From: Nocardioides soli
GTDB lineage: Bacteria; Actinomycetota; Actinomycetes; Propionibacteriales; Nocardioidaceae
Reading direction: 5' to 3'
NCBI RefSeq assembly: GCF_014191495.1
Contig: NZ_JACHWR010000001.1
Span: 372,001-436,000 of the forward strand
DNA: 64,000 nucleotides
Below, piece after piece: positions 46,986 through 55,069 of this stretch. Below the pieces are notes generated by a model, which was not told the origin of the DNA, ran no database searches, and saw nothing but the letters and a program-made list of their open reading frames with translations. The translations under genes and the position numbers were made by a program. Numbering within the stretch: position 1 is the stretch's first letter; the number at the start of each line of letters is the position of its first letter.

Positions 46986-48349
46986 CGTGCGGCCGCGCCC
47001 TCGGCCGTCGTACCGGCGAGATGGACCAGCAGTCGCGCCTGGGCGATCACCATCTTCTCGATCTCGCTCGGATCGACGCTCTCGTCGGAGGCGTGGATGC
47101 GGGACTTCGCGACGTCCTCGGGGCCCCACAGGATGAACTCCGCCGTGGGGCAGGCGTCCTGGAGCGTACGCAGCAGCGGGATCGAGCCGCCGGAGCCGGC
47201 CTCCCCCGCCGGCTTGCCGTACGCCTCGGCGAGCGCGGCGCGCGCGGCGTCGTACCCGGGGCCGTCGGTGGCGCACCGGAAGGGTGGGGCCTGCTTGGTG
47301 CGTTGCACCTCGACCTGCGCACCGAACGGCGCGTGCGACTCCAGGTGCGCGACGAGCGCGTCGAGCTCTCGCACCGGGTCGGAGCCCGGCACGATCCGCA
47401 TCGACAGCTTGGCCCTGGCCTCCGGGATCAGCACGTTCGAGGAGCCGGCGATGCTGGTCATGTCGACGCCGATCGCCGAGACCGAGGGCCGCGCCCACAG
47501 CTGGGTGCCGATGCTGCCGGTGCCGGCGAGCGTGACGCCGTCGAGGAGGTCGGCACTGGCCTCGAAGTCGGCGGCACTGAGGTCGGCGCCGGTCCACTCG
47601 CCGCTCGAGACGCCGTCGACCGCGACGTTGCCGTCCGCGTCGTGCAGCGTCGAGAGCAGCCGCGCGAGCGACATCATGGCGTCCGGCGCCGGGCCACCGA
47701 AGACGCCGGAGTGCAGCGGATGCTCGAGCGTGCGCACCGTGACGACGCAGGCGACGTCGCCGCGCAGCGCGGTGGTGAGGACCGGCTCACCGACCGCGAG
47801 GTTGCCCATGTCGCAGACGATGAAGACGTCGCACTGGAAGAGCTCCGGGTGCGCCTCGACGAACGCCTCGAGGTTGCTCTCCGTCTCCTCCATGCCCTCG
47901 AGGATCAGCTTCACCGTGCACGGCGGCCGGCCGTCGAAGATCCGCATGGTGCCGAGGTGCGCGACGAGGCCGCCCTTGTCGTCGGCAGCGCCGCGGCCGT
48001 AGATCCGGCCGTCATCCTTGTGCACGGCGGTCCACGGGTCCGACGTCCAGCCCTGCTCGGGCGGGGCCGGTTGCACGTCGTAGTGCGCGTAGAGCATGAC
48101 CACCGGCGACCCCGGAGGGCCGGCCGCCTCGGCGTAGATCGGCGGATAGCCGGTCGGCACGTCCATCAGCCGCGCGTCGGAGAACCCGACCTCGCGGAAG
48201 AGCTCGAGGGTGGTGGCGGCCATCTCGTGCACGGGCTCCTCGGGATAGCCCGGGAAGGCCACCGAGGGCACGGCGACCAGCCGCTCGAGCTGGCCGACGA
48301 GCAGCGGCATCATCGCGGCCGCCCGCTTCTCGATCTCCTGCAGGTCCAT
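46982..48349 (-). CDS. M20-family metallopeptidase (dipeptidase)
   Basis: Di-zinc peptidase of 455 residues. LYAHYDVQP has the first metal His-Asp pair, RGAADDKGGL the bridging Asp, and LEGMEETES the catalytic and metal Glu; the late C-terminal metal His lies in SRIHASDESV. A dimerisation domain runs through the centre (about residues 200-330). The family cleaves dipeptides and N-acyl amino acids. ATG at 48349. A 24-bp gap separates it from the Dcu transporter gene upstream and a 4-nt overlap joins it to the MFS gene downstream. Confidence 0.92.
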   Translation of the reverse strand: MDLQEIEKRAAAMMPLLVGQLERLVAVPSVAFPGYPEEPVHEMAATTLELFREVGFSDARLMDVPTGYPPIYAEAAGPPGSPVVMLYAHYDVQPAPPEQGWTSDPWTAVHKDDGRIYGRGAADDKGGLVAHLGTMRIFDGRPPCTVKLILEGMEETESNLEAFVEAHPELFQCDVFIVCDMGNLAVGEPVLTTALRGDVACVVTVRTLEHPLHSGVFGGPAPDAMMSLARLLSTLHDADGNVAVDGVSSGEWTGADLSAADFEASADLLDGVTLAGTGSIGTQLWARPSVSAIGVDMTSIAGSSNVLIPEARAKLSMRIVPGSDPVRELDALVAHLESHAPFGAQVEVQRTKQAPPFRCATDGPGYDAARAALAEAYGKPAGEAGSGGSIPLLRTLQDACPTAEFILWGPEDVAKSRIHASDESVDPSEIEKMVIAQARLLVHLAGTTAEGAAAR

Positions 48350-48373
48350 CGGGATCTCCTGTTCTCGCGAGGC

Positions 48374-49837
48374 TCAGGCGACGAGCGAGCCGATGGCGGC
48401 ACCGACGGCGACGGTGACGACGGTCATGATCAGCATCGGCACGAAGAAGCTGTGGTCGAGCAGCTTGCTGCCGAGCTTCGTCGTGCCGCTGTGGTCGAAG
48501 TTCGCGGCCGCGATCTGGGTGCCGTTCGCGGGCAGCGTGTAGACACCGCTGAGGGCACCGGCCCACATGCCGGTGACCAGGCCCGGCGAGAGCCCGGCGG
48601 CGAGGCCGATGGGCACGATGGTCCGGGTCGCGGTCGACTGGCTCGTCGTCAGCGCCGCCACCAGGAAGACCGCGAGGGCGAACAGCACCTTCCAGTCGGT
48701 GACCCAGCCCCCGATCGTGTCGATGATCTGCTCCTCGTGGGCCGAGATGAAGGTCGCGGTCAGCCACGCGATCCCGAACAGCGCGATCGCCGAGATCATG
48801 CCGGCCTTGAACACCGACTGGTCGGGCACCTCCGAGACCTTCGGCCGGCCGAGGAAGAGGATCGCGACGCCGACGGCGAACATCACCATCACGATGGTCG
48901 TGGTCATGTCGATCGAGACGGTGCCCTCGCCCTCGACCTCGAAGGCCGGCCGCAGGTCGGGGAAGAGGCCCAGGATGACGATCGCGACCACCCCGGCGAA
49001 GAACGCCAGCGCCGAGTTGCGCCCGGCGGCGGTGTAGGTCAGGGCCGTCGACGCGGGCGGCGTGTCGGCACCGGTACCGGCGCCTGCACCGGCCGAGCCG
49101 CTCGCCGGGCCAGCGACGTCGCCACCCATGTCGCCGCCGGCGGCCGCCGGCACCGGCGCGACCGTGACCGCCGCGCCCGGGGCGGCGAGCTCGCCGGACG
49201 CGATCTTCGCCTGCACCTCCGGGTCGTCGTCGAGGTCGGGCCACATCCGGTTCACCACCAGCGCGGTGACCACGATGCCGACGACGCAGGCCGGCAGCGT
49301 GATCGCGAGGATCTCGGTCAGCCCCAGGTCGTACGGCGCGACGTCGGTCAGCGTCAGCATCGCCGCCATCGCCGCGGAGACCGGGGAGGCCGCCAGCGCC
49401 ATGCCGGACTGCACGACCGTCACCGTCAGCGGTCGGGAGGGGCGGATGTGGTTGCGGTACGACACGTCGTAGATCACCGGCAGCAGCGGGTAGATGATGT
49501 TGCTTGTCCCGGCGCCGATCGAGAACACGAAGGCCGTCAGCGGGGCGATCAGCGTGATCTGGTGGGGCCGCTTCTCGATCACCCGCGCCGCCATCGCCAC
49601 CATCCAGTCGATGCCGCCCGCCGCCTGCATCATGGCGGCGGCCGTCACCACGGCGAGGATGATCGCCATCGCCGCGGCCGGCGGCTCGCCCGGTGCCTCC
49701 CCGAAGACGAACACGAGGATGCCCGTGCCGAGGCCGCCCCAGAGGCCGACCCCCACGCCACCGGCCCGGGTGCCCATCACGATGCACCCGAGCACGACCA
49801 GCGCCTCGAGCACGAGCTTCACGTCGTCTGCACTCAT
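48374..49837 (-). CDS. DcuA/DcuB-type C4-dicarboxylate transporter
   Basis: Multi-helix transporter of 487 residues. LVLEALVVLGCIVMGTRAGGVGVGLWGGLG, ILAVVTAAAMMQAAGGIDWMV, FVFSIGAGTSNIIYPLLPVIYD and the C-terminal AALTTSQSTATRTIVPIGLAAGLSPG and GTQIAAANFDHSGTTKLG are Dcu-family regions. It carries a cytoplasmic Ala/Gly-rich insert near residue 215-265 (PVPAAAGGDMGGDVAGPASG). Dcu carriers exchange succinate, fumarate, aspartate and malate. The ATG at 49837 shares one base with the stop of the preceding lipoprotein gene (TGATG). Operon position before M20 is consistent with dipeptide/aspartate use. Confidence 0.85.
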   Translation of the reverse strand: MSADDVKLVLEALVVLGCIVMGTRAGGVGVGLWGGLGTGILVFVFGEAPGEPPAAAMAIILAVVTAAAMMQAAGGIDWMVAMAARVIEKRPHQITLIAPLTAFVFSIGAGTSNIIYPLLPVIYDVSYRNHIRPSRPLTVTVVQSGMALAASPVSAAMAAMLTLTDVAPYDLGLTEILAITLPACVVGIVVTALVVNRMWPDLDDDPEVQAKIASGELAAPGAAVTVAPVPAAAGGDMGGDVAGPASGSAGAGAGTGADTPPASTALTYTAAGRNSALAFFAGVVAIVILGLFPDLRPAFEVEGEGTVSIDMTTTIVMVMFAVGVAILFLGRPKVSEVPDQSVFKAGMISAIALFGIAWLTATFISAHEEQIIDTIGGWVTDWKVLFALAVFLVAALTTSQSTATRTIVPIGLAAGLSPGLVTGMWAGALSGVYTLPANGTQIAAANFDHSGTTKLGSKLLDHSFFVPMLIMTVVTVAVGAAIGSLVA

Positions 49838-50286
49838 CACGCCTCCCCACACTTGACATCCGCGACCTGCTCCAACGCGCCCCATGCCTCGCTGACGGCG
49901 TCGATGCTGTCCTCCAGCAGCGGTCGGGCGGCGTCGAGCGCCTGCTGGCCCGCGTCGTTGGCCGCCGCCGCGAAGTCGTTGACGGCGGTGCGCACCGCCG
50001 AGATCAGGGTGTCCAGCTGGCCCTCGGCCGTCGCCTGCAGCGCATCCAGCTGGTCCTGCACGTCCTGGGCCCGGGCACGTACGTCGTCGACGGTCGCGGT
50101 GTCCGGGTCGAGCTCCGACAGCGAGTCGACCTGCTGGACGAGCTGGTCGTACTGGACGCACAGGTCGTCCTCCGCCCTGACCTGTGCCTCGCCGCAGCCC
50201 GCCGAGAGGGCCGCACCGACGAGGAGCACCATCGCGAGCCCGCCCGCGCGGCTCCGCGCGGACGCCGGCCGACGTCGACCTCTCAT
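49837..50286 (-). CDS. lipoprotein of unknown function
   Basis: Protein of 149 residues. A basic start (MRGRRRPASARSRAGG) leads to a hydrophobic core and the lipobox LSAGC, with the lipid-bearing Cys at residue 31. The mature domain is a helical, Asp/Gln-rich region (LCVQYDQLVQQVDSLSELD and QVQDQLDAL-like heptads) that suggests a coiled coil, ending in CGEA. Two further Cys (in DLCVQ and VKCGEA) may pair. It is the first gene of the leftward operon. Site e is centred 46 bp upstream of its start. I do not recognise the family. Confidence 0.78.
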   Translation of the reverse strand: MRGRRRPASARSRAGGLAMVLLVGAALSAGCGEAQVRAEDDLCVQYDQLVQQVDSLSELDPDTATVDDVRARAQDVQDQLDALQATAEGQLDTLISAVRTAVNDFAAAANDAGQQALDAARPLLEDSIDAVSEAWGALEQVADVKCGEA

Positions 50287-50324
50287 GGCGCGGGACGCTA
50301 GCGAGGGGCGGGGTTGGCGGGCAC

Positions 50325-50340
50325 CACCCCGGGACGGGTG
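50325..50340. promoter_or_regulatory. CACCC-N6-GGGTG site e
   Basis: Core CACCC-CGGGAC-GGGTG in the divergent region between the lipoprotein gene (start 50286) and the TetR gene (start 50444). It is centred 46 bp from the lipoprotein start and about 112 bp from the TetR start. Confidence 0.5.
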
Positions 50341-50443
50341 GGCCGGAGCCCGGTCGCCGAGGGGTCGCCGACCGCTCGAGTGCTCGCCTGGAGAATGGCC
50401 GCCGGACGAGGCGCGCAGCGGACGGTCGTTGACGGAGGATGCC

Positions 50444-50998
50444 ATGGACAGGCGCACGGAGCTGGTGTCGGCGGCGAGCGACCACGTCGCCGAGCACGGG
50501 CTCATCGGTTTGAGCCTGCGCCCGCTCGCCGCTGCCATCGGCACCAGCGACCGGATGCTGCTCTACCACTTCGAGAGCAAGGACGACCTGGTCGCGGCCA
50601 TCCTGGAGCACTCCTCGGGAACCGCGCTCGAGGAGCTGGCCGGGCTCGAGCCCCGCGCCGACGTGCGTGCCGCGGTCCTCGACCTCTGGCAGCAGCTCCG
50701 TGCGGGACGGCTGGCGGCCGACTACCGCGTGTACATCGAGGCCGCCGCCATGGGGCTCCTGGGTCGCGAGCCGTATCGCAGCGTCATCCGGGCGGGCAAT
50801 CGGGAGTGGCGTCGCACACTGGCGCGCTACTTCGCCGGCAGCGGGGCCACCTCCACGTCTGCGACCCGGGTCGCCGCGTTAGTGGACGCGGCCCTGATGG
50901 GCCTGTTCCTCGACCTGCCACTGGACGACGACCCCCTCGTCGAGCGCTCGGTGCGGGACCTTGCCGACGCGGCAGCGGCGCTGTCCGGCGCCGGATAA
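50444..50998 (+). CDS. TetR/AcrR-family regulator
   Basis: Repressor-type regulator of 184 residues. An N-terminal HTH (RRTELVSAASDHVAEHGLIGLSLRPLAAAIGTSDRMLLYHFESKDDLVAAIL) is followed by a helical ligand/dimer domain. GGAGGATG lies 3-10 nt upstream of the ATG. It is divergent from the lipoprotein operon, so this operon, or itself, is a candidate target. No specific effector is suggested by the sequence. Confidence 0.86.
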   Translation: MDRRTELVSAASDHVAEHGLIGLSLRPLAAAIGTSDRMLLYHFESKDDLVAAILEHSSGTALEELAGLEPRADVRAAVLDLWQQLRAGRLAADYRVYIEAAAMGLLGREPYRSVIRAGNREWRRTLARYFAGSGATSTSATRVAALVDAALMGLFLDLPLDDDPLVERSVRDLADAAAALSGAG

Positions 50999-51075
50999 TC
51001 GACCCCTCGCCGTGGCGCGCCCCTTCGCCAACCTGGGGGCTGCCGTCCGGCCCCGACCGCGGCTAGCCTCGCGAG

Positions 51076-51882
51076 ATGAGCGCGGAGCGCACCCTGCCAC
51101 CACTCCCGGCCGACGCGTTCGATCGCGTCCTGTGCGTGGTGGCCCATCCCGACGACGTCGAGTACGGCACGTCGGCGGCCGTCGCGGCGTGGACGAGCCG
51201 GGGCGTGGACGTCGGCTACCTGCTGCTGACCCGCGGGGAGGCCGGCATGGACGCCAGCCACCCGGACCGGACTGCCGCGTTGCGCGTGGGCGAGCAGATC
51301 GCGGCCTCGGCCGCCGTCGGCGTGTCCGAGGTGGAGTTCCTCGACTACCCCGACGGCGTGCTCGTCTACTCGTTGGAGATGCGCCGCGACATCGCCCGGG
51401 TGATCCGGCGGCACCGCCCGGACGCCGTCGTCGTGGGTTCGTGGGAGGTGGAGTTCGCGGCCGGACTCAACCAGGCGGACCACCGGGTCGCCGGACTGGC
51501 GGCCGTCGACGCCGTCCGGGACGCCGGCAACCGCTGGGTGTTCCCCGAGCTGCTCGACGAGGGCCTGCAGCCGTGGTCGCCGCGCTGGCTGCTCGTCGCC
51601 GGCGACGAGCGGCCCACGCACGGTGTGGACGTCACCGGTGCCGCGCTCGAGGGCGGGATCGCGTCCCTGGAGGCGCACGGCGAGTACCTCGCCGGGATCG
51701 CGGGCCATCCCCCGCCGCGGGCGATGATCTCCGGCGTCACGGCGGTGCACGGCCGACGGATGGGGGTCGCCCACGCCGTGCTGTTCCGGGCCTTCGACTT
51801 CCACGCGCCGCCGCCGATCGCGGTCGAGGCCATGCGGCTCGCAGAGGCCGAGGCCGCGACGGGGCGCCCGGCCTCACCCTGA
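51076..51882 (+). CDS. PIG-L/LmbE-family deacetylase
   Basis: Zinc-dependent N-acetylglucosaminyl-type deacetylase of 268 residues. The AHPDDVEYG motif (metal His-Asp-Asp) near residue 24 opens it; EFLDYPDGVL, a later ALNQADHRVAGLAAVDA-like block with the third metal His, and a long C-terminal tail follow. Family members act on GlcNAc-PI, mycothiol precursors (MshB), bacillithiol conjugates or antibiotics. Here a conjugate amidase or MshB-like role is possible but not shown. It is convergent with the XRE-TetR gene. Confidence 0.88.
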   Translation: MSAERTLPPLPADAFDRVLCVVAHPDDVEYGTSAAVAAWTSRGVDVGYLLLTRGEAGMDASHPDRTAALRVGEQIAASAAVGVSEVEFLDYPDGVLVYSLEMRRDIARVIRRHRPDAVVVGSWEVEFAAGLNQADHRVAGLAAVDAVRDAGNRWVFPELLDEGLQPWSPRWLLVAGDERPTHGVDVTGAALEGGIASLEAHGEYLAGIAGHPPPRAMISGVTAVHGRRMGVAHAVLFRAFDFHAPPPIAVEAMRLAEAEAATGRPASP

Positions 51883-51889
51883 CCGGTCG

Positions 51890-52738
51890 TCACCGCGACG
51901 GGTCGGGTGCGCGGTCGTCCAGCATCCGGATCGCCAGGCGCGCGTACTCCGCGGCCACCTGCGCCGGAGTCAGCGGCCCGTCGACCCGGAACCACGAGGG
52001 AAGCGCCGTGCACATGGTCGCGATCGCCCGGCAGGCGGTGCGCACCTCCACCCCGGGGAACGCCAGCGCCGCCTGCTCGTCGAGGAGATGCTGCACCTCG
52101 TCGCGCAGCGCCGTCACCCGGGCCAGGTCGTCGCCGGACATGCCGCGCATCTCGCTGGCGCCGATGAACGCGAGGTCGCCGCGCACCGCGTGGAAGAGGG
52201 CCAGCGACTCGACCATGAGCGCCAGCGACTCGACCGGGGTCCCACCGTCGGCGCGGGCGTCGAGCAGCCGCCAGCGGATCTCCGTCATCGTGACGTCCAT
52301 CAGCGCGACCAGGATGTGCTGCTTGCTCGGGTAATGGTGGTAGATCCCGGCCACGCTGACCCCGGCCTCGGTCGCGAGCTCGCGCATGCTGGTGGCGTGG
52401 AAGCCCTGCCGGACGAACAGCCGCACGGACGCCGCGAGCACCGGGCCCAGGCCGACGTCGTCGAACCGGCGCCAGTCCCGGTCGGTCCGCTCGTGCCCGT
52501 CCACGATCGGCGCAGGTGCCGCGACGTCGCCGCTCATCAGTACGGCGGCGGGGATCCCCACCAGCTCGGCGATCCGCTGCAGCCGGGCCACCGTGACCGG
52601 CGCCCGCCCCGTCTCGAGCGCGCTCAGCGTGGCCGGGCTCACCCCGAGCTCCGCCGCCAGCCTGCGCAGCGACAGGCCCTTCGCCACTCGGGCGCGGCGG
52701 ACGGCCGCCCCCACCTCATGTTCGGTCACACCGAACAT
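51890..52738 (-). CDS. regulator with both XRE and TetR DNA-binding domains
   Basis: Dual-HTH regulator of 282 residues. Residues 9-65 are a Cro/cI-type HTH (AAVRRARVAKGLSLRRLAAELGVSPATLSALETGRAPV). Residues about 95-140 are a TetR HTH (VRLFVRQGFHATSMRELATEAGVSVAGIYHHYPSKQHILVALM), followed by a TetR ligand domain. Two DNA-binding motifs in one chain are unusual. A perfect palindrome (52717-52739) covers its start codon, and more GAACA/TGTTC half sites lie upstream. It is divergent from the phosphotransferase operon, its likely target. Confidence 0.88.
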   Translation of the reverse strand: MFGVTEHEVGAAVRRARVAKGLSLRRLAAELGVSPATLSALETGRAPVTVARLQRIAELVGIPAAVLMSGDVAAPAPIVDGHERTDRDWRRFDDVGLGPVLAASVRLFVRQGFHATSMRELATEAGVSVAGIYHHYPSKQHILVALMDVTMTEIRWRLLDARADGGTPVESLALMVESLALFHAVRGDLAFIGASEMRGMSGDDLARVTALRDEVQHLLDEQAALAFPGVEVRTACRAIATMCTALPSWFRVDGPLTPAQVAAEYARLAIRMLDDRAPDPSR

Positions 52739-52739
52739 G
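52717..52739. promoter_or_regulatory. palindromic operator at the start codon of the XRE-TetR gene
   Basis: CATGTTCGGT-CAC-ACCGAACATG, two perfect 10-bp arms and a 3-bp centre. It includes the ATG of the regulator, so it would also code for the first residues. A second inverted pair, GCTGAACA (52759-52766) and TGTTCAGC (52790-52797), lies between the two genes. Autorepression and control of the divergent operon are plausible. Confidence 0.6.
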
Positions 52740-52815
52740 TTAGACCCGCTGGACAGTTGCTGAACAGATTCCGTACGATCACTCGGTAATGTTCAGCGCG
52801 GTAGAAGAGGTGCAC

Positions 52816-53838
52816 ATGTCCGGTGACATCCGCGACCTGGTCCGCCTGGACCGACTCGGTCCCCGCCTGGCCGAGGTCACCGGCGAGGAGGCGTGGCGGG
52901 ACAGCCGGGCGGAGCTGATCAGCGGGGGGAAGTCCAACCTCACCTTCACGCTGACCAGCGCCGCCGGCGAGCTGGTCCTGCGCCGCCCGCCCACCGGAGC
53001 CCTGCTGCCGAGCGCCCACGACATGGGCCGCGAGGCACGCGTCCAGCGGTGCCTGGCCGGCACCGACGTCCCCGCCGCGCCGATCGTGCTCTACGACGAG
53101 GGCGAGCTGATCGGCATCCAGTGCTACGTGATGGAGAAGGTGCCCGGGCACGTGATCCGCGGCGAGCTCCCGGACGGGTACGCCACGACCGCGGCCGAGC
53201 GCACCCGGATGGCGTTCGCCTTCGTGGACACCCTGGCCGCCCTCCATGCCGTCGACCCGGAGGCGGTGGGGCTCGGCGACTACGGGCGACCGGCGGGGTT
53301 CATGGAGCGGCAGGTGCGGCGCTGGACCGGGCAGTGGGAGGCGAGCCGCAGCCACGACGTCGCCGAGATCGACGAGCTGGGCCGGCGGCTGGCCGCGGCC
53401 GTGCCGGTCCAGCGGCGCAGCACGATCGTGCACGGCGACTTCCGCACCGACAACGTCGTGTACGACGCCGCCGACCCGGGCCGCATCAACGCCGTCCTCG
53501 ACTGGGAGCTGTCGACGCTCGGCGACCCGCTCTCCGACCTCGGGCTGCTCATGCTCTTCTGGCGCGACGCCGACGACGGCGACCTGAGCCTGATCCCCGG
53601 CGTCAGCCAGCTGCCCGGCTTCCCGAACCGGGCGAGCATGCTCGAGCGGTACGCCGCGGCGTCCGGGGCCGACCTCAGCGACCTGGGCTACTACCGGGCG
53701 TTCGCGCACTTCAAGTTCGCCATCATCGTGCAGGGTGTCGCGGCGCGGTCCGCGGCCGGCGCGATGGGCGGCCAGGACTTCGGCGACCTCGACGACGAGA
53801 TCCTCCGGCTGGCGCAGGCCGGTCTCGACCACATCTAA
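52816..53838 (+). CDS. ACAD10/11-type phosphotransferase (APH-family) protein
   Basis: Aminoglycoside-phosphotransferase-fold kinase of 340 residues. Residues 27-45 hold the nucleotide-binding GGKSNLTFTLTSA, VHGDFRTDN the catalytic Asp/Asn loop, and AVLDWELSTLGDPLSDLGLL the metal Asp (DWE). Such kinases are encoded beside acyl-CoA dehydrogenases; in ACAD10/11 systems they phosphorylate 4-hydroxyacyl-CoA before dehydration. ATG at 52816 (AGAGG 5-6 nt upstream) is preferred over ATG at 52789. It is the first gene of a three-gene operon: the gap to the dehydrogenase gene is 9 bp. Confidence 0.9.
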   Translation: MSGDIRDLVRLDRLGPRLAEVTGEEAWRDSRAELISGGKSNLTFTLTSAAGELVLRRPPTGALLPSAHDMGREARVQRCLAGTDVPAAPIVLYDEGELIGIQCYVMEKVPGHVIRGELPDGYATTAAERTRMAFAFVDTLAALHAVDPEAVGLGDYGRPAGFMERQVRRWTGQWEASRSHDVAEIDELGRRLAAAVPVQRRSTIVHGDFRTDNVVYDAADPGRINAVLDWELSTLGDPLSDLGLLMLFWRDADDGDLSLIPGVSQLPGFPNRASMLERYAAASGADLSDLGYYRAFAHFKFAIIVQGVAARSAAGAMGGQDFGDLDDEILRLAQAGLDHI

Positions 53839-53847
53839 GGAGACACG

Positions 53848-55053
53848 ATGGACTTCGCCCTCTCCCCCAAGGCCCAGGATGCCTGCGACAGCATGTGGGA
53901 GTTCATGCGCGAGCAGGTGTTCCCGGCCGAGCCCGTGTGGGCGGCGTACCTCGCCGAGCACGGCGAGCACGCCACCCCGCCGGTCATCGAGGACCTCAAG
54001 ACCGAGGCGAGGCGCCGCGGCCTCTGGAACCTCTTCCTGCCCCAGCTGTCGGGCCTGTCGAACCTGGAGTACGCACCGGTCGCCGAGATCTCCGGCTGGT
54101 CACCGGTGATCGCCCCGGAGGCGATCAACTGCCAGGCCCCCGACACGGGGAACATGGAGACGCTGGAGCTGTTCGCGACCCCGGAGCAGCGCGAGCGCTG
54201 GCTGGAGCCGCTGCTCGAAGGCCGGATCCGCTCGGCCTTCGCCATGACCGAGCCCGACGTGGCCTCCTCCGACGCCACGAACATCACCACGACGATCACC
54301 CGCGACGGGGACGAGTACGTCATCAACGGCCGCAAGTGGTGGATCACCGGGGTCGCCGACCAGCGGTGCGAGATCTTCATCGTGATGGGCAAGACCGACC
54401 CCGACGCCGCGACCCACCGACAGCAGTCGATGATCCTGGTCCCCCGGGACACGCCGGGCGTCAGCATCGAGCGCCACCTTCCGGTCTTCGGCTACCAGGA
54501 CCAGCACGGGCACTCCGAGATCGTCTTCCGCGACGTGCGGGTCCCGGTCGACAACCTGCTGGCCGGCGAGGGCGACGGCTTCCGGATCGCCCAGGCCCGC
54601 CTGGGTCCCGGACGCATCCACCACGCCATGCGCGCCATCGGCATGGCCGAGCGGGCTCTGGCGCTGATGGTCGACCGGGCCAAGTCCCGGGTCGCGTTCG
54701 GCCGACACCTCTCCGAGTTCGGCAACGTGCAGGATCTCATCGCCGACTCCCGCATCGAGATCGACCAGGCGCGCCTGCTGGTCTACAACGCCGCCTGGCT
54801 GATCGACCAGCACGGCGCCAAGGCCGCGAAGTCGGAGATCTCCGAGATCAAGGTCGCGGCACCGGCCGTCGCGGTGGCGGTGATCGATCGCGCCATCGAG
54901 GTCTTCGGCGCGATGGGCGTGTCCGACGACACCGTCCTGGCCGGCTTCTACGCCTGGGCCCGGGTGCTGCGCATCGTCGACGGCCCGGACGCGGTCCACC
55001 GGCGCACGATCGCCCGCCAGGAGCTCAAGCGCATCCCCCCGTACCTCGGCTGA
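53848..55053 (+). CDS. acyl-CoA dehydrogenase (ACAD10/11-like)
   Basis: FAD-dependent acyl-CoA dehydrogenase of 401 residues. MTEPDVASSDATNITTTITRDGDEYVINGRKWWITG is the acyl-CoA dehydrogenase FAD/substrate block, and EIVFRDVRVPVDNLLAGEGDG a conserved later strand. C-terminal IEVFGAMGVSDDTVLAGFYAWARVLRIVDGPDAVHRR is the usual arginine-anchored region. It is 9 bp downstream of the phosphotransferase and 16 bp upstream of the SDR gene. With these it probably handles 4-hydroxy fatty acyl-CoAs or related compounds, an inference from the ACAD10/11 system. Confidence 0.92.
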   Translation: MDFALSPKAQDACDSMWEFMREQVFPAEPVWAAYLAEHGEHATPPVIEDLKTEARRRGLWNLFLPQLSGLSNLEYAPVAEISGWSPVIAPEAINCQAPDTGNMETLELFATPEQRERWLEPLLEGRIRSAFAMTEPDVASSDATNITTTITRDGDEYVINGRKWWITGVADQRCEIFIVMGKTDPDAATHRQQSMILVPRDTPGVSIERHLPVFGYQDQHGHSEIVFRDVRVPVDNLLAGEGDGFRIAQARLGPGRIHHAMRAIGMAERALALMVDRAKSRVAFGRHLSEFGNVQDLIADSRIEIDQARLLVYNAAWLIDQHGAKAAKSEISEIKVAAPAVAVAVIDRAIEVFGAMGVSDDTVLAGFYAWARVLRIVDGPDAVHRRTIARQELKRIPPYLG

Positions 55054-55069
55054 CAGAGAGCAGGCACCC

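Noticed and set aside
47021..50998. 1325-codon plus-strand open frame ending in the TetR gene
   Set aside because: Only the last 184 codons are protein-like (TetR HTH with its own ribosome site at 50444). The rest is antisense of M20, Dcu and lipoprotein genes.
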